Positions 15,679 to 23,982 of a DNA stretch of 32,622 nucleotides are shown here, piece after piece. The stretch is taken from assembly GCA_023666145.1 (NCBI GenBank), contig JAMPCO010000010.1, forward strand, positions 1 through 32,622. The letters are read 5' to 3'. The notes beneath the pieces are model-generated. The model worked only from the letters and a program-made list of their open reading frames with translations. It ran no database searches and was not told the origin of the DNA. The stretch comes from Prevotella sp. (GTDB taxonomy: Bacteria; Bacillota; Clostridia; Christensenellales; UBA1242). The position numbers and the translations under genes were made by a program. Numbering within the stretch: the first letter of the stretch is position 1; every line of letters begins with the position of its first letter.

Positions 15679-15786
15679 GAGAACTGCTATAAATAATGTA
15701 GTATATAATAAATTACACAGACATATTACCCAATTTACAATTGGATGTGACCATGCTTTTTACTAAAAATAATTAAGGAGGAATCA

Positions 15787-16043
15787 ATGGACAAGACTTC
15801 AATTATTATTGCTTTGGAAACGTTAGAACAAAAATATCATGATGTTAATGGTTATGCCGTTCAGCAAATTATATTTGCGATGAACATTTATCCTATAACG
15901 AAAAAGTGTTGCGTGGAAAATTGCGGTCAATAATCTCTGGACAGCGTTATCCAATGTTTGCCAGTGCGGGGCGTGAGAATATTGTATATCGCCCGAATGG
16001 TAAAAATAGTGGTATGTATCGTTTAGCAAAATATCAAGATTAA
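15787..16043 (+). pseudogene. Frameshifted small gene (about 85 aa)
   Basis: A strong ribosome site (AAGGAGG) precedes ATG 15787, which opens MDKTSIIIALETLEQKYHDVN and stops at 15931. From about 15870 another frame continues in protein-like fashion (DEHLSYNEKVLRGKLRSII through RLAKYQD) to TAA at 16041-16043. One extra base near 15870-15876 explains the break; without it the protein would read VQQIICDEHLSYNEK. The pattern (helix-rich first half, then RYPMF...GMYRLAKY) resembles a small winged-helix or HTH protein of defence loci, but the family is not certain. It is the first gene after the recombinase and may have been the island's regulator. Confidence 0.65.
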
Positions 16044-16207
16044 GAATTATATGGTGAAATTGAAATCAAGATGATTTGTTTAGAATATGGAATTAACAAT
16101 AAGTAATTTGGAAGTTATTCGTCTATGTTTAGTTGTTTTATTTATAACTATGCAGCTGTACAGAAAGTTGTTAAGCCTAAATCATTGTGGTAAAATTAAT
16201 ATAACCA

Positions 16208-16216
16208 TGTTATAAT
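16208..16216 (+). promoter_or_regulatory. Extended -10 promoter element of the DUF1828 pair
   Basis: TGTTATAAT, an extended -10 box 18 bases before ATG 16235, identical to the one before the type IIG gene at 1627. A ribosome site GGGAG follows. Confidence 0.5.
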
Positions 16217-16234
16217 TATTTCTGGGAGAAAAAA

Positions 16235-16675
16235 ATGACGGATAGCGAATTTGAAAAATTATTGAATAGCCAAAAACATTTTTCAACGGAATTTAAATTT
16301 CCTAAAATTAATTCTAAAGGTTTCAATGAACTTCTTGATAAAGACAAGAATAAATATGTTTTTGACTACCAATTTGGTAGTGCTGGTGCCATTGTCGTTG
16401 CTTTATTGTCCGCGGAAGCAAAACAAAAATGGCAATTAAGATATGGCACGCCTCTTATAAGAATTGATATTAACGGAGCCCCTCATATGCTTGAAAGTGG
16501 AGAACAATTAGTAAATCATATTCACATATTTTATCCTGAAGGGACAAAGGTGTATAAAATAGAAGAATACAATAACAAAATGTACCAATCTTTAAATCCG
16601 TGGGATGTTTTATTGGATTTCTTTAAACAATGCAATATAGAATTTAAGTTCCCGTGTATGCAGGAGGAAATCTAA
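16235..16675 (+). CDS. Unrecognised 146-aa protein paired with a DUF1828 protein
   Basis: A soluble alpha/beta protein with hydrophobic strands (KYVFDYQFGSAGAIVVALL, PLIRIDINGAP, HIHIFYPEG). It resembles small proteins commonly found upstream of DUF1828-type genes; I do not assert a family name. GGGAG precedes the start, and the stop overlaps the next start by one base (TAATG), so translation is coupled. The pair may be a self-contained defence or toxin-antitoxin-like unit, since a separate promoter stands before the ParB-like gene. Confidence 0.7.
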   Translation: MTDSEFEKLLNSQKHFSTEFKFPKINSKGFNELLDKDKNKYVFDYQFGSAGAIVVALLSAEAKQKWQLRYGTPLIRIDINGAPHMLESGEQLVNHIHIFYPEGTKVYKIEEYNNKMYQSLNPWDVLLDFFKQCNIEFKFPCMQEEI

Positions 16676-17439
16676 TGATTAATAATATTGATAGTTATCT
16701 CGAAAGCTATTTAAAATTTTTAAAAGATAAATCATATGAAGTAAAAATTAACGCTAACATAACAAAACTCACTTTACCTTTTTTGGATAGTCTAAATGAT
16801 TGTACAGAAGTTTATATAATTAAAAATGACAGTAGTTATACCATAACAGATAATGGTGAAACTATTTCAAACTTAAATTTTAATGGTGTAGAAATTAAAA
16901 GTTCTTCAAGACAAAAGATTTTTAACAGTATTTTAACTTCATATGGGGTCATTCTTGAGAATGATAGTCTATTAATAAAGGCAGATGAGAATAATTTATT
17001 TCTAAAAAAGCATATGCTACTTCAATGCATTATGAAGGTTAATGACATGTATGTTCTTAATAAATCAAATGTACAGAACATATTTATTGAAGACGTAAAA
17101 GGGTTTTTTGAAGAAAAGAATATTAAGTATGTTCCCAATTATAGAATTTCTGGTAAAAGTGGCCTTGATGCGTATTTCGATTTTGCAATCCCTAAATCTC
17201 AAAAAAACCCAATGACCTTGATAAAGGTGGTTAATAAATTAGACAAAGATAAAGTAAAACAAATAATTTTTGATTGGAATGACACCAAAGGCTTAGGAAC
17301 GGAAGATAAAAAAATTTTAATTTTGTTCAATGATCAAGATGTGAAAGTCAAAAATGAAAACGTTGCTGCATTAAATAAATATGGATTGAAATCATTCTCA
17401 TGGACAAATAAAAATCAGATTCTGCCCGAGGTTGCTTGA
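16675..17439 (+). CDS. DUF1828/DUF1829-like protein
   Basis: A 254-aa protein. The N-terminal half has the DUF1828 look: strands such as EVYIIKNDSSYTITDNGETISNL, the TDNGETI turn being typical. The C-terminal half resembles DUF1829 (YRISGKSGLDAYFDFAIPK, then MTLIKVVNKLDKDKVKQIIFD). Related C-terminal domains have a nuclease-like alpha/beta arrangement, but a catalytic set is not proven here. The start is ATG 16675 after AGGAGG; an in-frame ATG seven codons earlier lacks a ribosome site. It is located in front of the restriction-type operon with its own upstream partner. Confidence 0.75.
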   Translation: MINNIDSYLESYLKFLKDKSYEVKINANITKLTLPFLDSLNDCTEVYIIKNDSSYTITDNGETISNLNFNGVEIKSSSRQKIFNSILTSYGVILENDSLLIKADENNLFLKKHMLLQCIMKVNDMYVLNKSNVQNIFIEDVKGFFEEKNIKYVPNYRISGKSGLDAYFDFAIPKSQKNPMTLIKVVNKLDKDKVKQIIFDWNDTKGLGTEDKKILILFNDQDVKVKNENVAALNKYGLKSFSWTNKNQILPEVA

Positions 17440-17482
17440 ACTTTTTGGCTAATTTATAGTCATAAATTTTTATGAAAATACT

Positions 17483-17510
17483 TTGATAGAATTTTAATCT
17501 ATGATAAAAT
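17483..17510 (+). promoter_or_regulatory. Promoter of the five-gene defence operon
   Basis: TTGATA (17483-17488), 16 bases, then TAAAAT (17505-17510), followed by GGAGGAG (17516-17522) and ATG 17527. This suggests that the ParB-to-methyltransferase operon has its own transcript, separate from the DUF1828 pair. Confidence 0.5.
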
Positions 17511-17526
17511 ATCATGGAGGAGAAAT

Positions 17527-18762
17527 ATGTTTTACACTAGAGGACAAGCAAAGGATAAAATCAATGCAATTATTAATAATCCCAAAAAATCAATAAAATC
17601 CGGGATAACGTTACCAATAAGAAAAGGTGAAACCTTTGAGGTTTATAGAGTTCCATTGGAATATTTAATACCAAATAGATTAAATGATCGTATTTCATGG
17701 AGAGTTAAAGAATATGAAGCAGTAAATAAACGTGAACTTTCAAATGAAAATGAAGAAGATATAGAGCTAATTTATGCATTAATAGAAAAAGAGTCGCCAA
17801 ATGATAACGATAGAACATTAAAGGATTTAGCGGAGAAGGGGCAGCAAGTTGATGGTATCATAACAAATGATGGAATTATAATAGATGGTAACCGAAGAGC
17901 AACTTTATTGAGAAAATTGTTTTTGGGTGAAGCATCTAAATTTAAAAAACATGTAGAGGAATTTAGGTACTTTAATGCTGTTGTTTTAACAGAAGATATT
18001 AGTGATAGTGAAATATTAGCTCTTGAAACTCAAATCCAAATTGGTGAAGATAAAAAAGTCGATTATAATCCGATATGTATTTATATAAAGATTGATAAAT
18101 TATTAAATGAGGGTTACACAATATCTCAAATAGGTAATTACATGGGGCGATCGGAAGGTGAAATCCGTGAAAAGAAAGAGGTATTTGCTTTAATGAATGA
18201 ATATTTACAAACAATAGGAAAAACCAACCATTTTTCTTTGCTTGACGGACTTGAAGACCAATTCATTAATACGAAAAAAGTATTCAAGAAAATGGATAAC
18301 AATACATATACAGCTGATTGGGATTATGAGGACAATGACGTAACTAATTTTAAGCAAATTTGTTACGATTACTTAAGATCAAAATTTGAAGGTAAAGCAT
18401 ATAGAGATATCTTGGTAGGGAGAACAAACAAGACATCAGGCGTGTTTATAAATAAAACAGTCTGGGACAATTTTTATGCGAATCATGAAAAAATTATTGA
18501 GTCTAATAATCCAACAAGGGAAGAAGATTGGGAAAGGTTGGGTAAAAATCAATTCAAGAAGAATTTAAGTAATGCTTCACAAAATCTAAAGGAGACATTA
18601 GATAACAAAGATATTTCTTCACTCGTATCACAAATTCAGTCGAAAGTTAGAACATTAGAACAACTGCTGGAGAAAAAATCTCAAATAAATACTGATGATT
18701 TAAACATTTTAATTCAAATTAGTAAAGATTTATACAAAATGACCAAAGATTTTGATAAGTGA
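17527..18762 (+). CDS. ParB/Srx-like domain protein of the defence operon
   Basis: A 411-aa protein. A short N-terminal region leads into a ParB-like fold: VYRVPLEYLIPN at about 38-49, and VDGIITNDGIIIDGNRRATLLRKL at about 116-140, with the GxxDGNRR element that in ParB-family enzymes binds nucleotide or acts as nuclease. A helix-turn-helix-like part follows (ISQIGNYMGRSEGEIREK near 201-218), then a mostly helical C-terminus. In defence loci such proteins can act as DNA-binding or NTP-dependent regulators. It is the first gene of the operon, with a strong ribosome site, and overlaps the helicase gene by four bases. Confidence 0.82.
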   Translation: MFYTRGQAKDKINAIINNPKKSIKSGITLPIRKGETFEVYRVPLEYLIPNRLNDRISWRVKEYEAVNKRELSNENEEDIELIYALIEKESPNDNDRTLKDLAEKGQQVDGIITNDGIIIDGNRRATLLRKLFLGEASKFKKHVEEFRYFNAVVLTEDISDSEILALETQIQIGEDKKVDYNPICIYIKIDKLLNEGYTISQIGNYMGRSEGEIREKKEVFALMNEYLQTIGKTNHFSLLDGLEDQFINTKKVFKKMDNNTYTADWDYEDNDVTNFKQICYDYLRSKFEGKAYRDILVGRTNKTSGVFINKTVWDNFYANHEKIIESNNPTREEDWERLGKNQFKKNLSNASQNLKETLDNKDISSLVSQIQSKVRTLEQLLEKKSQINTDDLNILIQISKDLYKMTKDFDK

Positions 18763-20759
18763 GTATTGGTATGTTTTTTGATGCGATATTCCAAAACCAA
18801 GAATTAAGATTACATGGAATTCAGTCCGATAACCAAAGAAAATGGTCGAAAGTATCCATACACTTAAATTCTAAATCATTCTTGTCTTTCCGAGTTGATA
18901 AGAACTGTTTAGTAATTATTTTTGATATAGAAGACAAAAGCATGCTGGCAGAAGAGCTGCGTAAATGTATCATTTTTGTTGAAAGTATTTATAATATTCG
19001 TTTTCGCTATAATTCGACTTTAGAAGAAATTCTAAACAGTAATCTGAAGGAAAAGAATACTTTTATAGACGTAAGAAACCAACTTATTGAATTGAAAAAT
19101 GGTACGATGGAGCATAATCAAGATTTTATTAACTTTTGTAAATTTTGTGATAAAACTTTAGTTATAAAATTGAAAGGATATCAATATACGGCTGCATATT
19201 ATCTAGCTAAAGCTTATGGTGGATTTGATTTTTCAGTTCCCGGATCAGGAAAGACTATTATTACATATGTAACTTATAATTTTTTGAGAAATTTGAATCA
19301 ATGTAAAAAGATTTTGATTATTGGTCCAATAAATTCTTTTAATGCATGGTACGATGAGTACATAACATGTTTTAATGTTGAACCATCTTTTACGAATTTA
19401 GCCAATGTGGATCAAAAGGATGTTATAAGTTACCTTGCAGCATCGGATTCATTTCATTCTGAAATTACATTTATAAACATTGACAAGGCATGGAGACTTA
19501 AAAACTTAATTGTAAAATTTATGCAAGAAGATGATACAATGCTTGTAATTGATGAAGCACATAAAGAGAAAAATCCTGAAGCAGAAATAACACGTGCTGT
19601 TTTAGAAATAAGTAAACATGCAAAGTCAAGAGTACTTTTAACTGGAACTCCTATGCCAAATGGATATGAGGACTTGTATTCATTAACAAAAATTTATTCA
19701 CCATACAATAAAATAATCCCTTATAATTATAATCAGCTTATAGCGTTAACAAGGTCGGGTGCGAATGCATTGCAGGAGAAAACTATTATTGATAGCATTC
19801 GACCTTTTTATTCTAGAGTATCAAAAAGTTATTTAATATCGACACATGAGCTTTTGCCACCTATTAGCCGTTATATAAAAGTGCAAATGTCCCCTGAACA
19901 GCAAGAGTTGTATAATTTTTTAAAAAAACTGTCTTTTGAAATTGACAATGATTTTGAATCAGAATTGAATTTAAATATGATGAAAGCAATTCTGATACGT
20001 AAAATGCAGGTTTCATCAAATCCAGGCATGTTATTAAAAAGTATTGTAAATTGCATGGATGAATATGCGCAAGAATTTTACGAAGACTTTGATAAAGATA
20101 ATTCATCCTGTGACGCGTTCTTTCAAATGGATAATAAAATAAAACAAGCATTAAATAATAATAATCGCATTATAAAAAATGTGAATAAATTCAGTTTGGG
20201 AATTTTAGAAATCCCTAAAAATATGGAAGCCGTAAAATTAACACTGAGACTGATTTCAGAACAGAAAAAAGTAATTATATGGGATGTGTTTGTTTATAAC
20301 ATGGAATCCATTAAGCACTTATTGTTAAAATCAGGAATTGAAAATGTTGAAGTCATTAATGGTCGTATATCTGGAAATGACAGACAGGAATCAATAAATA
20401 GGTTCAAACATGGAAAGAGTATGGTCCTAATTGCTAATCCCGCAACACTTGCAGAATCTATATCACTCCATAAAATTTGCCAGAATGCAATTTATGTAAA
20501 TAGAAATTTTAATGCAGCTCAATTTATCCAATCAAAAGATAGAATACATCGTGTTAATATGCCATTAGGTACAACTGCGACATATTATTTTTTAATCAAT
20601 GATGATACTGTGGATTCGATAGTGGACGAAAGGTTAGAACTTAAGGAAACAAGAATGTTAAGAATTTTAGATTCAAATGAAATTGTTATTGGCGGAACAG
20701 AGTTCGATGACAATTCATTTATGTCAGGTGAAGACGTTGCAAAATCATATAGAGCATGA
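18759..20759 (+). CDS. SNF2-like (SF2) helicase/translocase
   Basis: A 666-aa DNA translocase. About 130 residues of unknown N-terminal domain precede the helicase core: Walker A PGSGKT at 161-166, DEAH at 265-268, motif III LLTGTPMPNGYEDLYSL near 292-308, then the C-terminal RecA domain with VIIWDVF, ESINRFKHGKSMVLIANPA and the SNF2-type motif VI region AQFIQSKDRIHR. Such motors in restriction systems move along DNA and direct nucleases. Translation starts at GTG 18759, overlapping the ParB-like stop by four bases, or at ATG 18771; no independent ribosome site is obvious, so coupling is likely. It overlaps the leader of the next gene. Core motifs are intact. Confidence 0.9.
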   Translation: MSIGMFFDAIFQNQELRLHGIQSDNQRKWSKVSIHLNSKSFLSFRVDKNCLVIIFDIEDKSMLAEELRKCIIFVESIYNIRFRYNSTLEEILNSNLKEKNTFIDVRNQLIELKNGTMEHNQDFINFCKFCDKTLVIKLKGYQYTAAYYLAKAYGGFDFSVPGSGKTIITYVTYNFLRNLNQCKKILIIGPINSFNAWYDEYITCFNVEPSFTNLANVDQKDVISYLAASDSFHSEITFINIDKAWRLKNLIVKFMQEDDTMLVIDEAHKEKNPEAEITRAVLEISKHAKSRVLLTGTPMPNGYEDLYSLTKIYSPYNKIIPYNYNQLIALTRSGANALQEKTIIDSIRPFYSRVSKSYLISTHELLPPISRYIKVQMSPEQQELYNFLKKLSFEIDNDFESELNLNMMKAILIRKMQVSSNPGMLLKSIVNCMDEYAQEFYEDFDKDNSSCDAFFQMDNKIKQALNNNNRIIKNVNKFSLGILEIPKNMEAVKLTLRLISEQKKVIIWDVFVYNMESIKHLLLKSGIENVEVINGRISGNDRQESINRFKHGKSMVLIANPATLAESISLHKICQNAIYVNRNFNAAQFIQSKDRIHRVNMPLGTTATYYFLINDDTVDSIVDERLELKETRMLRILDSNEIVIGGTEFDDNSFMSGEDVAKSYRA

Positions 20760-20770
20760 AAGGAGAAACT

Positions 20771-21469
20771 ATGGATAAAACTAATCAAACAATACTACTA
20801 ACAAACTTGATGAAGGAATTGGTAATGAAAATAGATAAAGCACCAATTAATAGATTAGTATTAACTATGAATAAATCAAAACAATTAAATAATATTTTGA
20901 TTCGTGAAGTAATTAACAAATCAGACAAAAAAGAAAAGATAATTGCATTAATGGATGAGTTAAATTGTGTAATAAAAACGATTCATCTTGATTGGAACGG
21001 AAAATTAAAAGAATCTGTATCGTTAAAAACATTTAAATATACAGATATTGTTCAACAATCATGGGAAGAGTCTGACTTGTATAGTTATTTAAAAGATATT
21101 ATTTTTATTTTTGTAGTATTGAAATCAAGTGGAGATGAAACCTATTTACAAGATATAAAAGTTTGGAAAATGCCAACAAAAATTTTAGATGAAAATGTTA
21201 AATCTGTTTGGTTGAAAACACAAAATTTAATATCAGTTGGAAACATAGTGATGTTCATTGATAGCCGAGGTAGATACAATACATATTTCCCTAGTAAAAA
21301 AGACACAAAATATGTACATATTAGACCGCATGCTCAAAGCAGTAAGGACTGTTATGAGCTACCTGTACCTGATAAAGTAACAGGTTTAAAGAAATTCACA
21401 AAGCACAGCTTTTGGTTAAATAATAATTTTATTCAAAAAATTATAATTGAGGATAAATACTATGATTGA
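20771..21469 (+). CDS. MutH/Sau3AI-like domain protein
   Basis: A 232-aa protein that I read as one MutH/Sau3AI-type domain from ordered landmarks: VIKTIHLDWNGKLKESVSLKTF near 71-92, QQSWEESDLYSYL near 99-111, FIFVVLKSS near 116-124, KVWKMPTKIL near 133-142, HIRPHAQSS near 188-196, and KHSFWLNNNFI near 215-225. The catalytic D...ExK of the active Sau3AI/MutH domain is not evident, so it resembles the non-cutting, DNA-recognising C-terminal domain of Sau3AI more than the nuclease itself. AAAGGAG fixes ATG 20771. It overlaps the HNH gene by eight bases. A likely role is target recognition for the nuclease partner; this is inference. Confidence 0.7.
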   Translation: MDKTNQTILLTNLMKELVMKIDKAPINRLVLTMNKSKQLNNILIREVINKSDKKEKIIALMDELNCVIKTIHLDWNGKLKESVSLKTFKYTDIVQQSWEESDLYSYLKDIIFIFVVLKSSGDETYLQDIKVWKMPTKILDENVKSVWLKTQNLISVGNIVMFIDSRGRYNTYFPSKKDTKYVHIRPHAQSSKDCYELPVPDKVTGLKKFTKHSFWLNNNFIQKIIIEDKYYD

Positions 21470-22253
21470 TTTTACCGAAGATCAATTAACAATGATTTTA
21501 GCATTATATGTATTTAAGCACAAAAAATTAGATACAAAGTTTTTAAATACGTTTACTTCGAGATTTAATAAATATTATGATACCGATATTAATGTACATA
21601 CAATTATTAATGTTCTGTCAATCTTTAAAAAAATTGATCCAAGAGAAAATGTAAATAAAGAAAAACCATTTGATACAGTATATTACTCACTCTGTAATAA
21701 ATATATAGAAAGTGACAAATTAAAAGAGTTAAAAAACAAATTTAACATATTTAATGATGGTGTTCAACAAGGTAACGATTTGGAAACCGAAATCGATGAG
21801 ATTAATATTGAAACCTTTAATAAAAGCATTGATAAGTATAAGTTTTCATTTATTGATGATATGCCAAAAGAGTTGTACAAAGGTATTTCTGTTTCCGTAA
21901 GATTTAAAAGATCTGCCAATGTAGTATATAATGCTTTAGCGATAGCGAATTTTAAATGTGAATTTTCTGATTTACATAAGTCATTTATTAGGAAAAAAAG
22001 CAATATAGCATATACTGAAGCACACCATTTAATTCCTTTGAAATATCAAAAGAATTTTGATGTAAATTTGGATGTTGAAGCAAACGTAGTTTCTTTGTGT
22101 AGTGATTGCCACAATAAGATACATTATGGGAAGGATTGGCAAGAAATTATCACATTCTTATATAATTCACGAATTAACAGATTAAAAAAAAGTGGTATAA
22201 ATTTATCGTTAGCAGATGTTTTAAAAATGTACGATGGAGTTAAAAATGGATAA
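21462..22253 (+). CDS. HNH endonuclease of the defence operon
   Basis: A 263-aa protein with an unrecognised helical N-terminal ~150 residues and a C-terminal HNH (beta-beta-alpha metal) nuclease: FKCEFSD, EAHHLIPL near 186-193 with the catalytic histidines, then NVVSLCSDCHNKIHYG near 207-222. Only part of the usual four-cysteine zinc knuckle is present (one Cys in FKCE, two in CSDC). ATG 21462 is chosen for the GAGG eight bases upstream. It overlaps both the MutH-like gene and the methyltransferase gene by eight bases, so the products are made in step. It is the likely DNA-cutting subunit protected against by the adjacent C5 methyltransferase. Confidence 0.88.
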   Translation: MIDFTEDQLTMILALYVFKHKKLDTKFLNTFTSRFNKYYDTDINVHTIINVLSIFKKIDPRENVNKEKPFDTVYYSLCNKYIESDKLKELKNKFNIFNDGVQQGNDLETEIDEINIETFNKSIDKYKFSFIDDMPKELYKGISVSVRFKRSANVVYNALAIANFKCEFSDLHKSFIRKKSNIAYTEAHHLIPLKYQKNFDVNLDVEANVVSLCSDCHNKIHYGKDWQEIITFLYNSRINRLKKSGINLSLADVLKMYDGVKNG

Positions 22254-23499
22254 AACAGTAGTGGAACTATTTGCAGGTGTTGGCGGGTTTAGGGTCGGTT
22301 TAAACAATGTAACTAAAATCACAAAAAATGGACGTGCACTAGAAAAAAATAATTTTAAATTTGTTTGGTTTAATCAATGGGAGCCATCAACAAAAAATCA
22401 ATATGCCTATGAGTGTTATATAAAACGGTTCCCAAATTCCACAAACCAGACTAGTAACAAAGATATTAATAAAGTTGATAAAAATGAAATTCCAGATCAT
22501 ACATTGCTATGTGGCGGATTCCCTTGTCAAGATTATTCCGTAGCTAGATCCTTAAGCAAAGAAAAAGGAATCGAAGGGAAAAAAGGGGTTTTATGGTGGC
22601 AAATTAAGGAAATCCTGGAAATAAAAAAATCTCCATTTGTTTTGTTAGAAAATGTGGATCGATTGATAAAATCTCCTTCTAAGCAGAGAGGACGCGATTT
22701 CGCTATTATGTTAAGATGCTTTTCGGATTTAGATTATTCAGTAGAATGGAGAATTATAAATGCAGCTGATTATGGGTTCCCTCAAAAACGCAGAAGGTTA
22801 TATATCTTTGCTTACAAAAATAATACGGCATATGCTAATCGTCTTGCATTAAAAACAGAAAAAGAAATATTTGAACATGATGGTATTTTTGCGAAAAGTT
22901 TCCCTGTGAAAACTTTGGTAAAGGCTGATATCTTCAGTGTAGATTTAAATACAGAATATACTGACTTAGTAAGTATAACCGATAATTTTTCATTCAAATT
23001 TAGGGGAAACGGTTATATGAAGAATGGTATTGTATATACAAGCGAGTTTGAACCAGTTAAATGGGAACCCAAATATTTAAAAAATATTCTTGAAATGAGG
23101 GACATTGCTGATGAATATTATTTGACCGAAGCAGAAGAAAAAAAATTTAAATTTCTTAGGGGTAAAAAAAGCATACCTAGGATTTCTCCTGTGGGACAAA
23201 AATATTTTTATTCTGAAGGTTCGATGTCGGATGTTGATTCGCTAGATATGCCTGGTAGAACTATGTTAACCAGTGAAGGTAGTGTTAACAGGAGCACCCA
23301 TTTAATTCTTGATCCAAGTACAAATAAAAAAAGAGTTTTAACTCCGATTGAATGTGAAAGATTGAATCAATTCCCTGATAACTGGACAAACACTATGCCG
23401 AAAAATAGGCGATATTTTGTGATGGGAAATGCATTAGTTTGTGGGTTGATAACAAAATTAGGTGCTATTATCTCTGACATCATAGATAATGAGCCCTAA
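22246..23499 (+). CDS. C5-cytosine DNA methyltransferase
   Basis: Transfers a methyl group from SAM to C5 of cytosine, presumably protecting host sites from the operon's nuclease. The 417-aa protein has every key motif: motif I ELFAGVGGFRVGL at 7-19, motif IV GGFPCQDYS with catalytic Cys at 94, motif VI LLENVDRL near 131-138, motif VIII PQKRRRLY near 178-185, a target-recognition region about 200-340, and motif X GNALVCGLI near the end. The start is ATG 22246 with GGAG upstream, overlapping the HNH stop by eight bases. Because the partner is Sau3AI-like, and the Sau3AI methylase is a C5 enzyme for GATC, GATC is a testable guess only. No terminator is visible after the stop. Confidence 0.94.
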   Translation: MDKTVVELFAGVGGFRVGLNNVTKITKNGRALEKNNFKFVWFNQWEPSTKNQYAYECYIKRFPNSTNQTSNKDINKVDKNEIPDHTLLCGGFPCQDYSVARSLSKEKGIEGKKGVLWWQIKEILEIKKSPFVLLENVDRLIKSPSKQRGRDFAIMLRCFSDLDYSVEWRIINAADYGFPQKRRRLYIFAYKNNTAYANRLALKTEKEIFEHDGIFAKSFPVKTLVKADIFSVDLNTEYTDLVSITDNFSFKFRGNGYMKNGIVYTSEFEPVKWEPKYLKNILEMRDIADEYYLTEAEEKKFKFLRGKKSIPRISPVGQKYFYSEGSMSDVDSLDMPGRTMLTSEGSVNRSTHLILDPSTNKKRVLTPIECERLNQFPDNWTNTMPKNRRYFVMGNALVCGLITKLGAIISDIIDNEP

Positions 23500-23621
23500 A
23501 TCATGTTTGTATCTTATTAATATGAATTTTAAAATCTAGTGAAATATCTATATTGTGCGTGTAATGACAAAAAAGAAGGTATATTTAATCAAATAGTACT
23601 ACTTTGGCAAAGTAGGCGTAA

Positions 23622-23963
23622 AGTTTTGTCGTATTTAATAATCTATTAACGATTGAAAAGAAAATGAAAGAGCAAGAAATTCTGCTGGCGGACTTGCAAA
23701 AGCGGAAAACCCAAATCATGCACGAACGCGGACAACGCTTAACGGTCGACAAGATATTAGATTTTGTTACCAAATTGGTGCAGGGCGACCCAAACGACAA
23801 AGAATACCAATACCAAATAATTGACAACCTAGTTTTGCAAGTTTATACTTTTGATGATGAAGTCGTGCCAATTTTTAACCTTGGCACTGATAAGTCTTTG
23901 GGGCAACTGCGAGAACAAGAAACTAACCAACTGTTTGATTACATAAACGGGGTTCGGGTGTAA
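23622..23963 (+). pseudogene. C-terminal remnant of a second serine recombinase
   Basis: From about 23643 the frame reads IEKKMKEQEILLADLQKR and on through DPNDKEYQYQIIDNLVLQVY to a stop at 23961-23963. It matches, residue by residue, the C-terminal coiled-coil and tail of the intact recombinase (IEKKMREYEILLEDL..., GDPDDKAYQKKLIDNIVALVY). The catalytic, recombinase and zinc-ribbon domains are missing. It is clearly a different copy, not a duplication, since many positions differ. It marks the right border of the AT-rich island and implies a second, now broken, integrative element. Confidence 0.88.
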
Positions 23964-23969
23964 ACAGCA

Positions 23970-23980
23970 ATGCTCCACCA
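23970..23980 (+). repeat. 11-bp direct repeat, copy 2 (ATGCTCCACCA)
   Basis: Identical to 15586-15596 and placed right after the remnant recombinase, three bases before the acyltransferase start. The last eight bases also equal the 3' end of tRNA-Ala (218-225). It may mark the right end of the inserted DNA. Confidence 0.5.
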
Positions 23981-23982
23981 AA

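Noticed and set aside
17527..18762. ParB-like gene as a plasmid partition system
   Set aside because: No ParA ATPase or parS-like repeats nearby; the gene is locked into the restriction-type operon.
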